The position numbers were made by a program, and so were the translations under genes. Positions 49,493 to 61,090 of a stretch of 64,000 nucleotides of DNA are shown here, in pieces. The notes under the pieces were generated by a model. That model saw nothing but the letters and a program-made list of their open reading frames with translations. It was not told the DNA's origin and made no database searches. This DNA comes from Cephalopachus bancanus. Taxonomy: Eukaryota > Chordata > Mammalia > Primates > Tarsiidae. The DNA lies in NCBI GenBank assembly GCA_027257055.1, contig JAPVLO010000044.1:3162001-3226000 (forward strand), given 5' to 3'. Position 1 is the first letter of the stretch, and every line of letters starts with the position of its first letter.

Positions 49493-52189
49493 TCTCACCA
49501 TGAGTCTGTGTGCAGTTTTCCCTCCAGCCCCGGAACTACTGCTCAAATATCATTTTATTTATTGATTGATTAAAGTGCTAGAAGGCAGAAGAAGGCTCTG
49601 TTTAGGGGTCCTGTGGTCTACGAAACAGCAGTCCCATGAGAGGGAGCCAACAGACCTATCTCTCTTCCCATCCCATTCAGAGCATGGGTTGGGTGGGGAC
49701 AATGGCAGGTGGGCTCACCTGTGACGTTTAAGCTGCTAGTCTGTTTTCTTTCCAGCAAGTGTTGGGGGTGTCATGAGGGTTGTATAAATGTGACTGTGAT
49801 GCGACTGTGAGTTCTTGGCTTCTCTGAGGGTCCATCTCGTGCTGAGCGGGAAGATGGGGGCGGGTGGTGTTGGATAGTTTCCGCCTTAGTTGCAGGGCCC
49901 TTGCTTTCCATGTGATCACTCTCCCAAGCCCCACCTACTGCCTGGGATTGTTCCCACCTGACAGGAAACTGGAGAATATGGACTGGGTGGGTGGGTTTGT
50001 CTGCATTTGACCTTGGTCATTTGCCCAGAGACATAATGGCAGAGATGGTCATGGGCTGAGGGACCAAGGTTGGCCATGTCTTGGTGCAGAGGAATGGGCA
50101 TGCCTTCTCTGAGCATTCACAACCCTGCACTGGGACTGGTGGACAGAGGATGGGTTAAAGTTCAGCTCCCTCTTGCTGCTTTTGCTTGGCCCTTTGTGCA
50201 GTGCCCAACTTACACAGACATGACAGGCCTCCCCGATTTTTCATTCCTTGAGGTTGCTTATACTAAGTTGGGAACAGTGATACTCTGTTCATGCTTGACA
50301 GTGAGATTCTGGGATCTCGGTGCCTCCTTAATCTGCCTCGGCCTTGGGCTGTGTGGGTGAGAGTTCCCTGAGGATGAGGTAAGGGAAGGGCAGTCCCATG
50401 GCCCTCACCTGGCTTACCACCTCCGATAGGCCAGAGGTGTCTCTACGGATCCTTGGTCTGGCCAGAGTGGGTCCAACCTTCCTCAATGCATGTGGAGGGA
50501 ATACCAGCCGAGGAAGCTCCCAGAGCAAGGGCCACGGTCCATTTGCTCTGAAAGCTTTTGGGAGGTGGGATGGATGGTTCTAGATCTCTTGATGAAACCT
50601 CTGGACCCTTTCCCCAGAATGGTGCCCTCTGCACACACATCAGGCTTGCATCCAGGGCCTTCCTGGAGCCCTGACACAGGCTGAGCAGCTGCTCTGGTGA
50701 GTGTTTGGAGGGTTTGGAAGCTTGGAATGGTCCTTCTGCGTCCTATCCAGCCTTGGTGGAAGCCTCCCTAACTCTTGGACGGGCGCTGTCCTCCGTGGGT
50801 CTCTCTCACTCGCCTCTGACACTGTCTGCCTTGGCACCTGTTCTCTGAGCTTTCCCGCCTCTGCCCCACACCTCCTCTGCCAGCCCCAGTCCTGCCTGAC
50901 TTTGACAGCCCTGAGCAGGCCCCATCCTTGTCCATTCTCCATGGCTGTGTTCTGGGCCCTGGCTCCAGCTCTCCTCTCAGGCCCTTGTCTTCCCTTTCTG
51001 TTCCCCTCCCCAACTCCAGCTCCTCTGACTCCATGGAATGTAGGCAAGCCCCGAGTAGAGAGCACTGCGGCACTAGGGGGTGGTGTACACAGGTGCTTGC
51101 TTAGTGCCACTTGCCCTGGACAGCCGGGTGCCCTCCAAAGTCTGGAGGTTCAGCTCATAGGCTTTGGGTCTCAGCTGTGTCAAGGCCTATCCTGGTGCAC
51201 AGGAGGCAAGCTGTGGGCATTCCCAGAGTAGGAGCGTTGTGGCTGCGTATGCACCTGTGGGGGAGTAGCGGAGACAGCATGGGGGGCTCTCATACTCCTG
51301 CGGGTCGATCAGTCATCCACCACTTGTGATCCTAGAGTTGAGAGTAAGCATGGAGTTGTGATCCGCCTGAAGCCCAGATGGAGCCTCAGAGTCCTTCTTA
51401 GCATATCCCAGGACCCAAGGTTAATAGAGCTGACCTTGAACGGCTGCCACCAGGCAGTTGCCTTCTAAGGGTCCTGTGGCTTTTGTGGCCTCTTCCTTTC
51501 CGTTGTTGAGGCTTTGGTCCACACATGCTCCTGGAAGCCCCTCAGGACTTTGCAGAGATGACTGCAACCAGCCCCTTTGTCCTAATAGGACATGCTCATG
51601 TGCTTACTTGAAGGGCTTTCTCTAGCGGCCGTCGTCCAGGGGCTGCACCTTTGGGCATTGCTCAGCAGACCCCTTGGCATGGAGGGATTGTCTGTCTCAG
51701 GACAGCTGAGACTAAGGACCAAGCCCTTCCCCAGCTTCTGCTCTTCCTGCCTCCAGCCCTGCTTTTGTGTCTGCCGGGCGATGCTGTCAAGGCCCTGTCA
51801 GGATGTCGCCATAGGAGCTTTTGGCTGGCCAGCCAAGGCCACTTTGCTGACGTGGCCACATTCAGCCTGGGAAGGTCCCCATCCTCGCTTCAGTGACAGC
51901 GGTTCCCACTGTGCGGGCAGGAACCACTCCCTGCTCCACTCCAACTGATGGTACCAGGGTTTTCTGCTCAGCACCTGCCCCAACCCAGACAGGAGTGGCT
52001 CATGCCCAAGGCTGGGACAGGTGTGAGCACTACCAGAGTTGGCCTGGCTCTAGGGTGATGGGCTGGGGACAGTGGCAGTATGGAGGGAGGACAGGTCTGT
52101 GTCTGTGACTGAGTTCCCTGCTGCCTGGGTCACAACAAAGCTCAGCTCCCCAGCAAGCCCTCTGGGATGTCACCCCAGGTCCCTCTGAC

Positions 52190-52300
52190 TTATTCATTGA
52201 AACGTGTGTTCAGCACCTATTGACATGTTCGCACTGAACTGGCCACCAGGATACAGCAGTGAGCAGGACAGGCACGGGTGCCCTGGTGAGGGAGGCCGGT
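52190..52300. mobile_element. Ancient LINE-type fragment (TGTGCCAG family)
   Basis: TTATTCATTGAAACGTGTGT, CAGCACCTATTGACATG and GGATACAGCAGTGAGCAGG. Confidence 0.5.
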
Positions 52301-53681
52301 AAAAGCCAAGAAGCGGGTAGGTGCATGGAATGATGAGTTCAGGTCATGGAGGGGCCAAGCAGGGAGCGGAGATACAAGGTCAGGTCATGGAATCGTGAAC
52401 AGGATATGGCAGGAGAGCAGCCGCTGTCTGGTCAGGTTACCTGGGCCAGTCCAGAGCTTTCTGCGGCCCACAAGCTCCTGTGCACACTCACGTGCCTGTG
52501 CACGCACACCTGGACGGAGGATACCTGAAATCTGCCTAACCTCAACAGGGGACTAGTTCGTGGGGTCCCTTTGAGACAAAGAACACAAAATGCCCATGGG
52601 CTCCCCAAGGTGATCGACACGAGAGGAAAGGGATGGAGAGACTGTGGAGTAGAGACAAGAGTCTTCAGCAGATAACAGCTCTTCCTTCTGCAAACATTGC
52701 AAAACACATAGGACCATGGGATCCCATTGCTGGACCCCTCCCAGAGCTGCAGGAGGGGGCTTGTGCCCGTGAAGGACCGGGGGGCTGGAGCTTTATCGGT
52801 GCCATGGCAAGTGGGCTTCTTCCACATGCCCCCTCCCATGCACTCACACCCACCCTGTGAGCCCTTCTGGGGTGCACACACTTGCCCCATGACTTCTTTG
52901 CATCACACAGTTGCTTCACGCACCCTCTTTGTGTCTGCATACTCTGTGCACCCTCTAGTGTGGACACACTTGCCCCAGGCACCCACTTGGCTTGCAAATG
53001 CCTGTCATCCACAGGAATGGGTGTCCTTGTATTCCCCTTGAGACAGGGCAGGTGGGGATGTGTATTGTGGCCTCAGTGATACCACATACCTTATTCATTG
53101 CAAAGTTGGAGTCTAGGGGATTTTCCAGCGAGCTCCTGGCTCCTGCCCCCCAGCTGGCCCTCTGGTGTGCTGCCCCTCCTGGCCCCTGCTCAGACCAGGT
53201 TTTCTCTGAGTCACTCAGCCCTCCTGCCTGGCAGCTCTGCAGCAGAATTCTGTTTTAAGGATGTCGGGGCGTGCGACTTGGGCCCCCAGGGAGTGCCTGT
53301 GTTGGTGTGGGCTCGGGCCATCCCGGCACCGGCTCCAGCTGCAGGCAGGGCTTCCATCCTCTCTGCCTATGACCCCGGCGGTTGTGCTATTGCTGAAGAC
53401 CCAGTCTGCACAGGAAGAGGAACACCTGGGGGAGGAGAGCCGGGGAGCACAGGCGCTGTGGGGGTGGCAGGCCTGTGGGCATCACTTTTTCTCATCCAGG
53501 AATAAAGGATGGTGTGCCTATACCTTCAGAAACAGAACATGGGCCAGAGGGTGGCATGGGAGTGGCCACAGTTGTAGGAAGACGCACTCAGGCCCGAGTC
53601 ACGAGGTGAGATGGCCCATGGGCCCATCGTTGTACAGGGACATGCTTCAGGGAATCAGGAAGTCTGTAGTGAGGTCATATA

Positions 53682-54183
53682 CAAGGGGAATCCAAAACCT
53701 GAAAGTATCTTTTGAAGTATCCCTTGTAATACACTCAGAATTTGTTCCTTTGGATCAAATGGTCAACCAAAGTTTTTATCTGGAAGTTTTGAGAAGGTTG
53801 CGTCACAGTTTGTGGAAGAAACGTCCTGAGTTGTGGCAAATAGGTTACTGGTTCTTCCACCATGACAATGCACCTACCCACACCGCACTGAGTGTTCAGC
53901 AGTTTTGAACCCAAAACAGCATGACCCCCATGCCCCATCCTCCTCATTCACCTGATCTCACCCCAGCGACGTTTTTTGTCTCCAACATGTTTTGTTGGTG
54001 TGGAAGAGGTGAAACAAAAAACGGCAGAAGCACTAAAAGGCATCAAAATCGACGAATTCAAAAACTGTTTTAAGCAGTGAGAAAAGCAACTCAATAGATG
54101 TTTTGCAAGGTGGCTGGAGTTTAAACATGTAAGAACAAAACACTTTTTATAAATGAATTCTGTTATTTTGGGTCTCCCCTTGG
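53682..54183 (+). mobile_element. Internally deleted mariner (Tc1/mariner) element
   Basis: A 502-base element flanked by TA on both sides (53680-53681 and 54184-54185). The ends are imperfect inverted repeats: 5' CAAGGGGAATCCAAAA, and the complement of the 3' end is CCAAGGGGAGACCCAAAA. Full-length mariners are about 1.3 kb, so more than half is missing. The left end joins directly to the middle of the transposase, so the DNA-binding domain and first catalytic Asp are gone. Protein motifs (RPELW, HHDNAP, SPDL) differ from my recollection of Hsmar1 and Hsmar2, which read FHQDNA at the same place. Confidence 0.85.
53735..54160 (+). pseudogene. Mariner transposase C-terminal remnant
   Basis: Frame + reads FVPLDQMVNQSFYLEVLRRL, then KKRPELW, then HHDNAPTHTAL with the second catalytic Asp of the D,D34D triad. 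A TGA stop at 53906-53908 follows SVQQF. The same frame continues to HPPHSPDLTPA, where a one-base loss near 53965 breaks the frame next to the third catalytic Asp. More stops follow. The gene is dead, and the N-terminal half was deleted. Confidence 0.85.
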
Positions 54184-55419
54184 TACATAGTGCCACTCTG
54201 GGCGTCCCCAGTGGCCTGTGTTGGGCCGTTTTCCTCTTCTTTCTGCCCCTGTAGGCCTGCTGGGAGTTCCTGGATGTAGGATGGAGCCCTGATTCCTCCC
54301 GGGGCTCCACAATGGTGGACATTTTCATCTCCTCCTCTCCATCACAGCTGAGTTCAGGTCTCCACAAAGGAACAGCATAGCATCTTGGGGCATCCCCAGG
54401 CTTGATGACTTGGGGAAGTCACACTTCTTAAAACAACTTTCAGTGGCCCAAGTGTGGGCACTGTTTGTCCTGATACTTGGGGTACACAAAGGACAAAGGA
54501 GAATGGGGGTCCTGCATTAACGTCCTGATTCCTGTGGACTACAAGGTTTAGGGATCCACGCAGACCTTGTTGAAGGCGTCTACCAAAATGGCAGCATGGT
54601 GACCTTGCAAACTGGCAGCAGTCTTTTAACAGAAGCACCATATATTTGTGTGTGTGCCCGTGTGTTTATGTGTGCATGCATGTTTGTGCATATGTGTGCA
54701 TGCTTGTGTGCATGTATACATGTGTGCGTGTATGTGCGTGTGTGCCTTGTGCAAGCATGTGTGCAATGTGAACATGCGTGGGTGTGCACATGTGTGCGTG
54801 TGCATACGTGTGTTCATGTGTGTATGTGTGTGTCAAGTAAAGGATGAAACACAAGGAAACTTGATTCCTGAGTGGCGCTGAGTGCTGTCCACTACCACTC
54901 TCGGTGCTTGCCTGTCTGGTGGCTTGACGCACCGGCTGCCTGTGTTGGAAGCTGTCTGGTTGGAATCATTTTCATGAGCAGTATCACTTTGTCTGACACA
55001 GGCGACGATTAGTATTTGATTAGTATTTACAAAGCTGACTGTTTGCAAACCCACTCCAGCTGTAACTAAGTAAAACAATCACTCTGGTTTCGGCTCAGAT
55101 CGTCTCTGCATTTAATTGTCTTGATTCTGAGTTTCGACTCGGTATGCAAACTTGGAGAAGAGAGAGCACGTCATCAGCATTCCTTGGCCTGTTGCTTGTG
55201 GATGTGGATGTTCTCCCTTGCGGGTGCTATTTCTGAGGTTGGAAAGAAACGTGTTCTGCAAGGCTCTGGTGGGAGACTAAGACCGCAGGTAGACGGTTGA
55301 GGGAGCAGATTCAGCTCCATGTAGAGTAGGACTGTTTGAGCCATGGCACCAGCTCCTCCCCCACCCCGAGTTCTTGGGGCAGCATTCCCACCGGCGACAA
55401 CCCCAACACTCTGGAGCAG
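54184..55419. other. Unique DNA with a TG tract
   Basis: After the mariner, only the TG-rich tract is recognised. The sequence from 54850 to 55300 is repeat-free. Confidence 0.55.
54640..54840 (+). repeat. TG-rich alternating tract
   Basis: Imperfect TGTGTGCATGT units over about 200 bases, similar in type to 8160-8410. Frames through it yield only artefactual His/Thr- or Cys/Val-rich peptides. Confidence 0.85.
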
Positions 55420-55620
55420 TTACTGTGTGTGGGCACAGTGCACAGCGCTGCACAAAGCTCATCCCATTAAATACTCCCAACAGCTTCATGGCATCGGTGT
55501 CATTATCATCTCCATTTCTGAGATGGGGAAACATTGGTCAGATAATTAGCTCAAAGGCATACAGCGAGTAAGAGGAGAACTGAGATATGAAGCTGGATTT
55601 TGCCTGGTGTTGGACCCAGG
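55420..55620 (-). mobile_element. MIR
   Basis: TACTCCCAACAGCTTCATGG, CATCTCCATTTCTGAGATGG and GGCATACAGCGAGTAAGAGG. Confidence 0.8.
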
Positions 55621-55744
55621 GTCTGACCACTGGCTGGCTGCTTGCTCGTCTCTCCAGGCGGCTGCCCGGTGTGCTGTGTACCTGCGGTCCTGAGCTGCCA
55701 GGATGCTGGACAGCATCCTTGGAGCCCCAGTATGCAGTGGTGTC

Positions 55745-55925
55745 AGAAGCAAACTTCGAGACAGACAGTCCTGGATTTGAGCTCAAACTTTGCATGGCTC
55801 TTAGTAGCTGAGAGACCCAGGAATGTCCCTTCACCTCTCTGAGAGTCCGTTGAGGAGGACTAAACCCAGTAATGTCTGAAAAGCACCCAGCACAGTGCCC
55901 GGCTCACAGCATGCTCCTGCGTAGT
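55745..55925 (+). mobile_element. MIR
   Basis: GTCCTGGATTTGAGCTCAAA, CCCTTCACCTCTCTGAGAG and CACAGTGCCCGGCTCACAG. Confidence 0.75.
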
Positions 55926-56389
55926 GCCAGCAAGCACACCAGCAGTGCAGAGAGTACCGGGTGGTATGTGGTAGCCTCAGCTTGCACATGTGTAGAGTGA
56001 GAAAGCCCGTTAAATCTAAAAAATACTGTGTATGCACATTTTTGGCTTAAACAAGGTTCCATTTACAAAGTCCATAACCCAGCTTTAATATTATTATGTG
56101 CCCCAGACTGGGATTAATTCCAGGACAAGAGCGTTATTATGCTGTATAGTGTTTCTCCCATGTTCTCCTAGTGCATGGCCTCCACAAGCCTGGGGTGTGG
56201 GGTGTTGGGGACACCCCACCCTGCTCAGTCTTGTTCTCCGGGGTCTAGGGTGGAGATTAGTTACTTCTGATGTTGCCGGCACATGAGTCGAGATGCTCAA
56301 ACCTGCTGCACTGAGGAGAGTGACCTAGCACATCCTGAGGTCTGTCTGTGGAGGACTAGTATTCCGCGCTCTGCTAGTCTCTGAGAGCA

Positions 56390-56560
56390 GCCTTATTCAG
56401 TTTCTTGGGACAGTGCTGTGATTGATTAATGATGTCTGCCAGGGGCATAGGCATGGAGAAACCATCACTGACCCAGCACTCATTTGCTGTTCATGTTTTA
56501 TTCTGATCATTTTACGTCTCTGTGAAACCCACAAAGGCCTCTTTGTAGGCTTACCCCCTC
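56390..56560. promoter_or_regulatory. Candidate element just upstream of the ZNF423 exon
   Basis: Holds TGATTGATTAATGA at 56419-56432, a PBX/HOX-like composite, within repeat-free DNA ending 130 bases before the exon. It may be an intronic enhancer or a splicing-associated conserved block. Confidence 0.3.
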
Positions 56561-56655
56561 TACCCCAATCATGGGTATTATACTAAAGACCCCCACAGAT
56601 TCTCCTCCTCTTTGCCCTGTGCCCCAACTGATGATCTGTCTGTACTGCCTCCACA

Positions 56656-56688
56656 CTCACAGGAGTCCGTCTCTGTTTTCTCTTTCAG
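56656..56688 (+). other. ZNF423: Splice acceptor region of the ZNF423 exon
   Basis: A CTCAC branch-point-like motif at 56656-56660 lies about 30 bases before the junction. It is followed by a TCT-rich tract and the acceptor CAG at 56686-56688. Spacing and composition are those of a strong U2-type 3' splice site. Confidence 0.85.
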
Positions 56689-56748
56689 TTGAAGAGGGGG
56701 AGGCCTCGGACTTCTCGCTGGCCTGGGATTCCTCCGTGACAGCAGCAG
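56689..56748 (+). CDS. ZNF423: ZNF423 internal coding exon (N-terminal region)
   Basis: Read from the second base of a split Val codon, the 60 bases encode EEGEASDFSLAWDSSV followed by TAA and part of Gly. I recognise this as the N-terminus of ZNF423 (OAZ, mouse Zfp423). The protein is a nuclear factor with about 30 C2H2 fingers; it partners SMAD1/SMAD4 in BMP signalling and binds EBF proteins. Known roles include cerebellar and olfactory development, preadipocyte commitment and ciliopathy-linked DNA-damage response. This exon holds no zinc finger; it is an acidic, Ser-rich linker ahead of the first finger. In the long isoform it follows the exon carrying the RRKQxKP-type motif that recruits NuRD. 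A pyrimidine-rich tract and CAG precede it, and CAG|GTAAAT follows it. Both flanking introns are phase 1, so the exon is symmetric. The paralogue ZNF521 differs here, which argues against it. No stop or frameshift is seen. Confidence 0.95.
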
Positions 56749-56754
56749 GTAAAT
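56749..56754 (+). other. ZNF423: Splice donor of the ZNF423 exon
   Basis: CAG|GTAAAT matches the U2-type donor consensus at most positions. It leaves one coding base (G) to be joined to the next exon, which is not in the window. Confidence 0.85.
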
Positions 56755-56819
56755 GCCCGGGGCTGGTGGGAGAGTTGCAGGGGCCCTGGGGGGCAGCCCA
56801 GGAACTCAGAAAGCCACCC

Positions 56820-57125
56820 AGCTGGTTATGGAAATGATATTCTTCGTGTCACATTCCTGTCTCCAGTCCAGACTACCCCGTGCAACACGATTTTTATATC
56901 AGTTCCATATGGTCAATAAAATCTATTACATACGGAGACTAATATTCCCTTATTCTCCCGAGGGCCACGTTTCCTTCTTGTGGGCACAGTTCAGACGGGC
57001 GGTGACTTCCCCCACCACACAGGCCGCAGCTCCTGCTCTGGGCGTCACTGCACGTTCATTCCAATCTAATTGCATGAAAGCCACTTTAATAGGACTCTAA
57101 AACCCCGGTCTAAATCAGCATTCCT
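56820..57125. promoter_or_regulatory. Repeat-free block downstream of the ZNF423 exon
   Basis: No repeats for 300 bases after the donor. Short ORFs here have no protein similarity. Exon-proximal intron sequence of developmental regulators is often conserved; that is the only reason to flag it. Confidence 0.3.
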
Positions 57126-57609
57126 GCTTTACACTCTAAGGGCAGCAGGCCTGGAACTCATGCCTTTGAGGGCAGTGACAGAGGAGCTCAGACTTGTGGG
57201 GTTCATGGCTGTGGTGAGGAGATGGGGGGATGTGACAAGCAGGAGATGGAATTCCTACAGAAACTCTTTCTCTTCTCTGTACCTTGGTTTCCCAGCTGTA
57301 AAGAGAAGAGGATGAAGGAATTTTTCTAACTTTAACATTTTGTATCTTGGAGCCTGCCCATAGAACTGGAGCTTAGAGCTGGCTCTGGGGTCACCGGGAA
57401 GAGGTGATTGGGGCGCGGGCTCCCCTGTTGCTCCATATCCAGCCAGGGTCCCTCTGGGCAGTGGGGTCCCAGCTCCCTCGCCGGCAGGCACTGGTCTCTC
57501 CCTCCCTGTGCCCCTGCCTTGAGCCAGGCCTATCCTGGGATCCTGACCAGTTAGCTCTGGGCTTGTGGGGGAACTGGAGCTGGTTCAGTCCTGTAGAATC
57601 CTAAGATCT

Positions 57610-57700
57610 GAGGAGACCAACGAGAGTGCCATTAGGCCCCCTTTTCTTCTTTTAGTTGTGGAAACTGAGGCAGGAAGAGAGATTTGCTGTGGGCCAGTAT
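57610..57700 (-). mobile_element. MIR fragment
   Basis: CTTTTAGTTGTGGAAACTGA followed by GGCAGGAAGAGAGATTTGC. Confidence 0.5.
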
Positions 57701-60584
57701 TTCAAAAAATGTGATTTTAGGCATCAGGCCTATGAACATTTAACATTTTAATGGTCAAATGTCTAATTTGTGACTTATGATGATGCTAAATTCACTGAAG
57801 TGAGAGTTTTGAGTAATAGTACATGATACTTAGATTCAGCAAAAGTAGGGAGGATCCCTCACAGATAACTGGAGTCTGAGCAGTGCTGTCATAGATTGGA
57901 CAGAAGGGAGAGTCAGCCCTTGAACCCTTGAACACAGGCCCCTGGGCTTCTGGGCCAGTGCCCTTTTAAGTAGAATTTGGATGCTGCATGGAGAGCCTGC
58001 AGGGTCCTGGTGGGGTCCAGGTTGACCCAGGTGTGGGCACTGCTGTGACTGCAGATCCCTTGGCCTTTGGTGACAGGGACTCCCTCCACAGCGAGAGGCC
58101 TTGTCTGAAGCCAGCGTGAGGGGAGGTGCCCTGATTCTAGGGAGGAGAGGAGAGTCCAGCGCCAGCACTGGGACAGTCCTCGGTGTCAGCACTGACAGAA
58201 CAGGGGGCTGGGAGGAGGGGCCGTGTAGCCCCTGTCCTGCCTCCTTCTGTGTGGAGTGCCCCCCCACGGTTGGGGGAAACACAGTGAACCTGTAGAACGC
58301 CCCATCTCAGAGATCCAGCTCCTAACCATGTGGGTGCCTGGACTCTGTTTGCTGCCAGCCTCCGGAGAGGAGCCCGCTGTACCCCAAGCCCCAAATAGGA
58401 AAGCGCTCAACTGGTAGTGTCCATAGAAGTTCCTCCTTCCCATTGCCCTCCCAGATAGGAGCTACGGTGGGGTGCAGGAGGGCGCTGGCGGGGGTTGCCG
58501 GTGGATGGAGAGCCCCGGGCAGGGGAGTGTCAGGCACCCCAGCTGCATCCCCAAGGCATGAGCTGTCTCCTGGCCTGCAGAAGGCAGGGGTATGTTAATG
58601 GCGGTACCCCGTGCTCTGCAGTTCTGTGATTCCGTAGTTGAGGGGCCAGCCTGAGGGCCTAGAAGGGGTGTCCGGATGGAGTGGAAGCTGCGGGTTCGCC
58701 AGTTTCCATCCACACGTGCACGGAGATGAGCCCTCCTTGTGAGTCCCATGGCTCCGGGGGCTTCCTGGTGCCAGCCAGCTCTGGATGATCTGCTCAGTGA
58801 TGGGGAAGGGAGGGCAGTGCAGCCCGGGCAGTGGACCATCCACAGCCGGGTCATGAATTGCTACTTTCTTTGGCCCATTTCAGGAATTTTATAATACCTG
58901 TGTGTGATAATTCTTCCTTCCCAGTTCTGCCAGTTGCTGGCTCTTAAAGGCAGCTTGTCTTCCCTGAGTGTGGAGTGTTGAGATGTCTCGAGTCCTGAGG
59001 GGTAGGATGGAGCCAGTGTGAGAGCAGCCCTGGCCGAGGGTGGTGTCGCATTTATCGAGCACTTGCTTGGTGTGTGCCGGGCATGGAGTGAGTGCTCTAC
59101 CTGCAGTCTCGTGGAACCGTCAGGGCAACTCAAGGAGGTGGGTGCTGTTTCCAGCGGCAGCTCCATCACTCCCCGCGAGCAGGTTTACGGCCATCTGGTG
59201 AAGGATGGGGCCAGGGGCCTGGTGAACGCTGCTTTTGTCTAATACTTTTCGTTAAACCGTGAAAATGTCACTTGGTCACATCAGAGAATGGGGGCAGGTG
59301 CCAAGGAGGATTATGGGGAGTAAAGCTTCCCAAGGCACCCTTAGCACTGCTATGAGAGCTGCCTTCCTCATCTGGCGGCTGAGGGAAGGAGGCTGGATCT
59401 GTCCAGAGGTGCGTCCATGGTCCCCAGCCAGTGAACTGTGGTGTGGGAACTCGAACCCAAGTCCTCCTGAGGCCAGAGTCTGTGGTTTAACCTCAGCACC
59501 TCCTGGCATTGGGAAGGGGTGAGCTAAGCAGAGATCAGAGGCAAGGCATCGTGGGGGTTTCCAGAAGGTTCCTGGCAGAACAGACCCCATGACTGCAGGA
59601 CCTAGGTGCATTTTGCTCACCAGGACCTGACGTGGCCGTGGACTGAGAACATTTGACCAGGAGGAGTGGAGGGCTATGAGGCATGGCAGCTCCTTTTCTG
59701 TGGGGGTCTGTCTGGCCTGGGGTGCAAGATTTTCATAGTACCCTTCCCCTCCTCCACTCTCCCTGGTTCTGGAAGTGTGATGGAGAACTCCAATAAAGAT
59801 GGGATGCGTAGCGTGCTCCTGTACGCACCCCCAGCCTCCCATGACCTCCCCTGGCCTCTCCTGCCAGTGGAGACCTGTGGCTGCCCACTCCCAGGAACAA
59901 CCTGTTCTGCTCCATCAGTGCCCTCAAGCCAGGGCCCTGACAGTGATGGAGAGCCTGATCGTGTCTGGCAGGGAAGGGAGTTCACAGCAGTATTTTCCAG
60001 CGTGGAGGTGGGGGCTTGGGGAGCAGAGGACACAGGCCCACTCTTGCTTCTTGACTGGCAAGGCAGGGCGGGGAAGGAGCACTGCATTCAGAGACAACGT
60101 TTGGGGGTGCCTTGCAGGTGTGGAGCTGGAGAAATTCTTAACCCATTTTGAGCCGCAGATGCCTTTGAGCCCTCAATGGAAGGGTGTGAACTCTCTTCCC
60201 CAAAGCATGCTGTTTTCTGTGTGATTTCAGGAGAGTTCGTGGGCTGCTCCCAAGCCCATCTTCTCCCACCTTGCCAGGCCGTAGGTTCCCGTTCCTTAGA
60301 CCATGTGGAAGTCCTTTGCAAATGCAAAGGCCCTGCCAGGGGTCTCAAAGGCCCACGCAAGGCAGGCCGGTGGCCCAGGTGAGTGGAAGGTTGCAGGGCT
60401 GTGTTGGGCTGACAGACCCCACAGGAGGGACAGTTGTTCCCCAGCTCCTGTTGGCTGTACTGTGATTGCCAAAATTCTGACTGGGCCCAGAACTGCTGGA
60501 TGTTAGGGGTTTTTAAAAGAGAAGTCAGCAAGCTGGATTTGTTTATGAAATTGTCAGATTCTTTAAAAAAGTAGGCAACTCATA
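57701..60584. other. Unique intronic DNA
   Basis: One MIR fragment and a doubtful second at 59400-59480. Frames of 130-190 codons near 59.3-60.1 kb overlap on both strands and lack motifs. Confidence 0.55.
59040..59175 (-). mobile_element. MIR fragment
   Basis: CATTTATCGAGCACTTGCTT, GTGCCGGGCATGGAGTGAG and AACTCAAGGAGGTGGGTGCT. Confidence 0.65.
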
Positions 60585-61090
60585 CCTTTTTGAAAGCAGC
60601 TTTATTGAGATATAATTCACGTGCCGAACAATTCACCTACTTGAAGAGTACAAGTCCATGAATTTTAGTGTGTCTAGAGATATGTGCAGCTGTCACTAGT
60701 CACTTGAGAATGTTTTCATGGCCTCAGAAGAAACTCTGTACGCTTAGCTGTCTCCCTCATCTTCCCTACCGTCCTAGCCCTCCCAGCCCCAGGCAACTAC
60801 TGATCTATACTCTGTCTTTATAGATTTGCCTGTTCTGGACATTTCCCATAAATGGAGTCATTTTCTGTGTGATCTTTATTGACTATCTTTTTTCACTTAG
60901 CTTAATGTGCTCAAGGTTCATTTGTGTTATTATAAGAGATACTGTCCTTCATCTCTTTTTAGGGCTGAATAATATTCCATGATGTTGATAGGTCACATTT
61001 TGTTTACCTGTTCATCTGTTGATGGACATTTGAATTGTTTTCTTCTTTTGGCTATTGTGAATATTGATGCTGCAAACATCCAAGTACAAG

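Larger units (their letters stand above)
48991..53679. other. Long unique stretch
   Basis: Only an old LINE fragment and a 23-base tandem repeat recognised. A CTCF-like core GCACTAGGGGGTGG lies at 51070-51083. Confidence 0.55.

Noticed and set aside
53261..53908. 215-codon + frame ending in mariner as an exapted transposase fusion
   Set aside because: The upstream 130 codons are unique intron DNA with no motif or start context, and the mariner part is a deleted remnant with a stop. Chance fusion is simpler.
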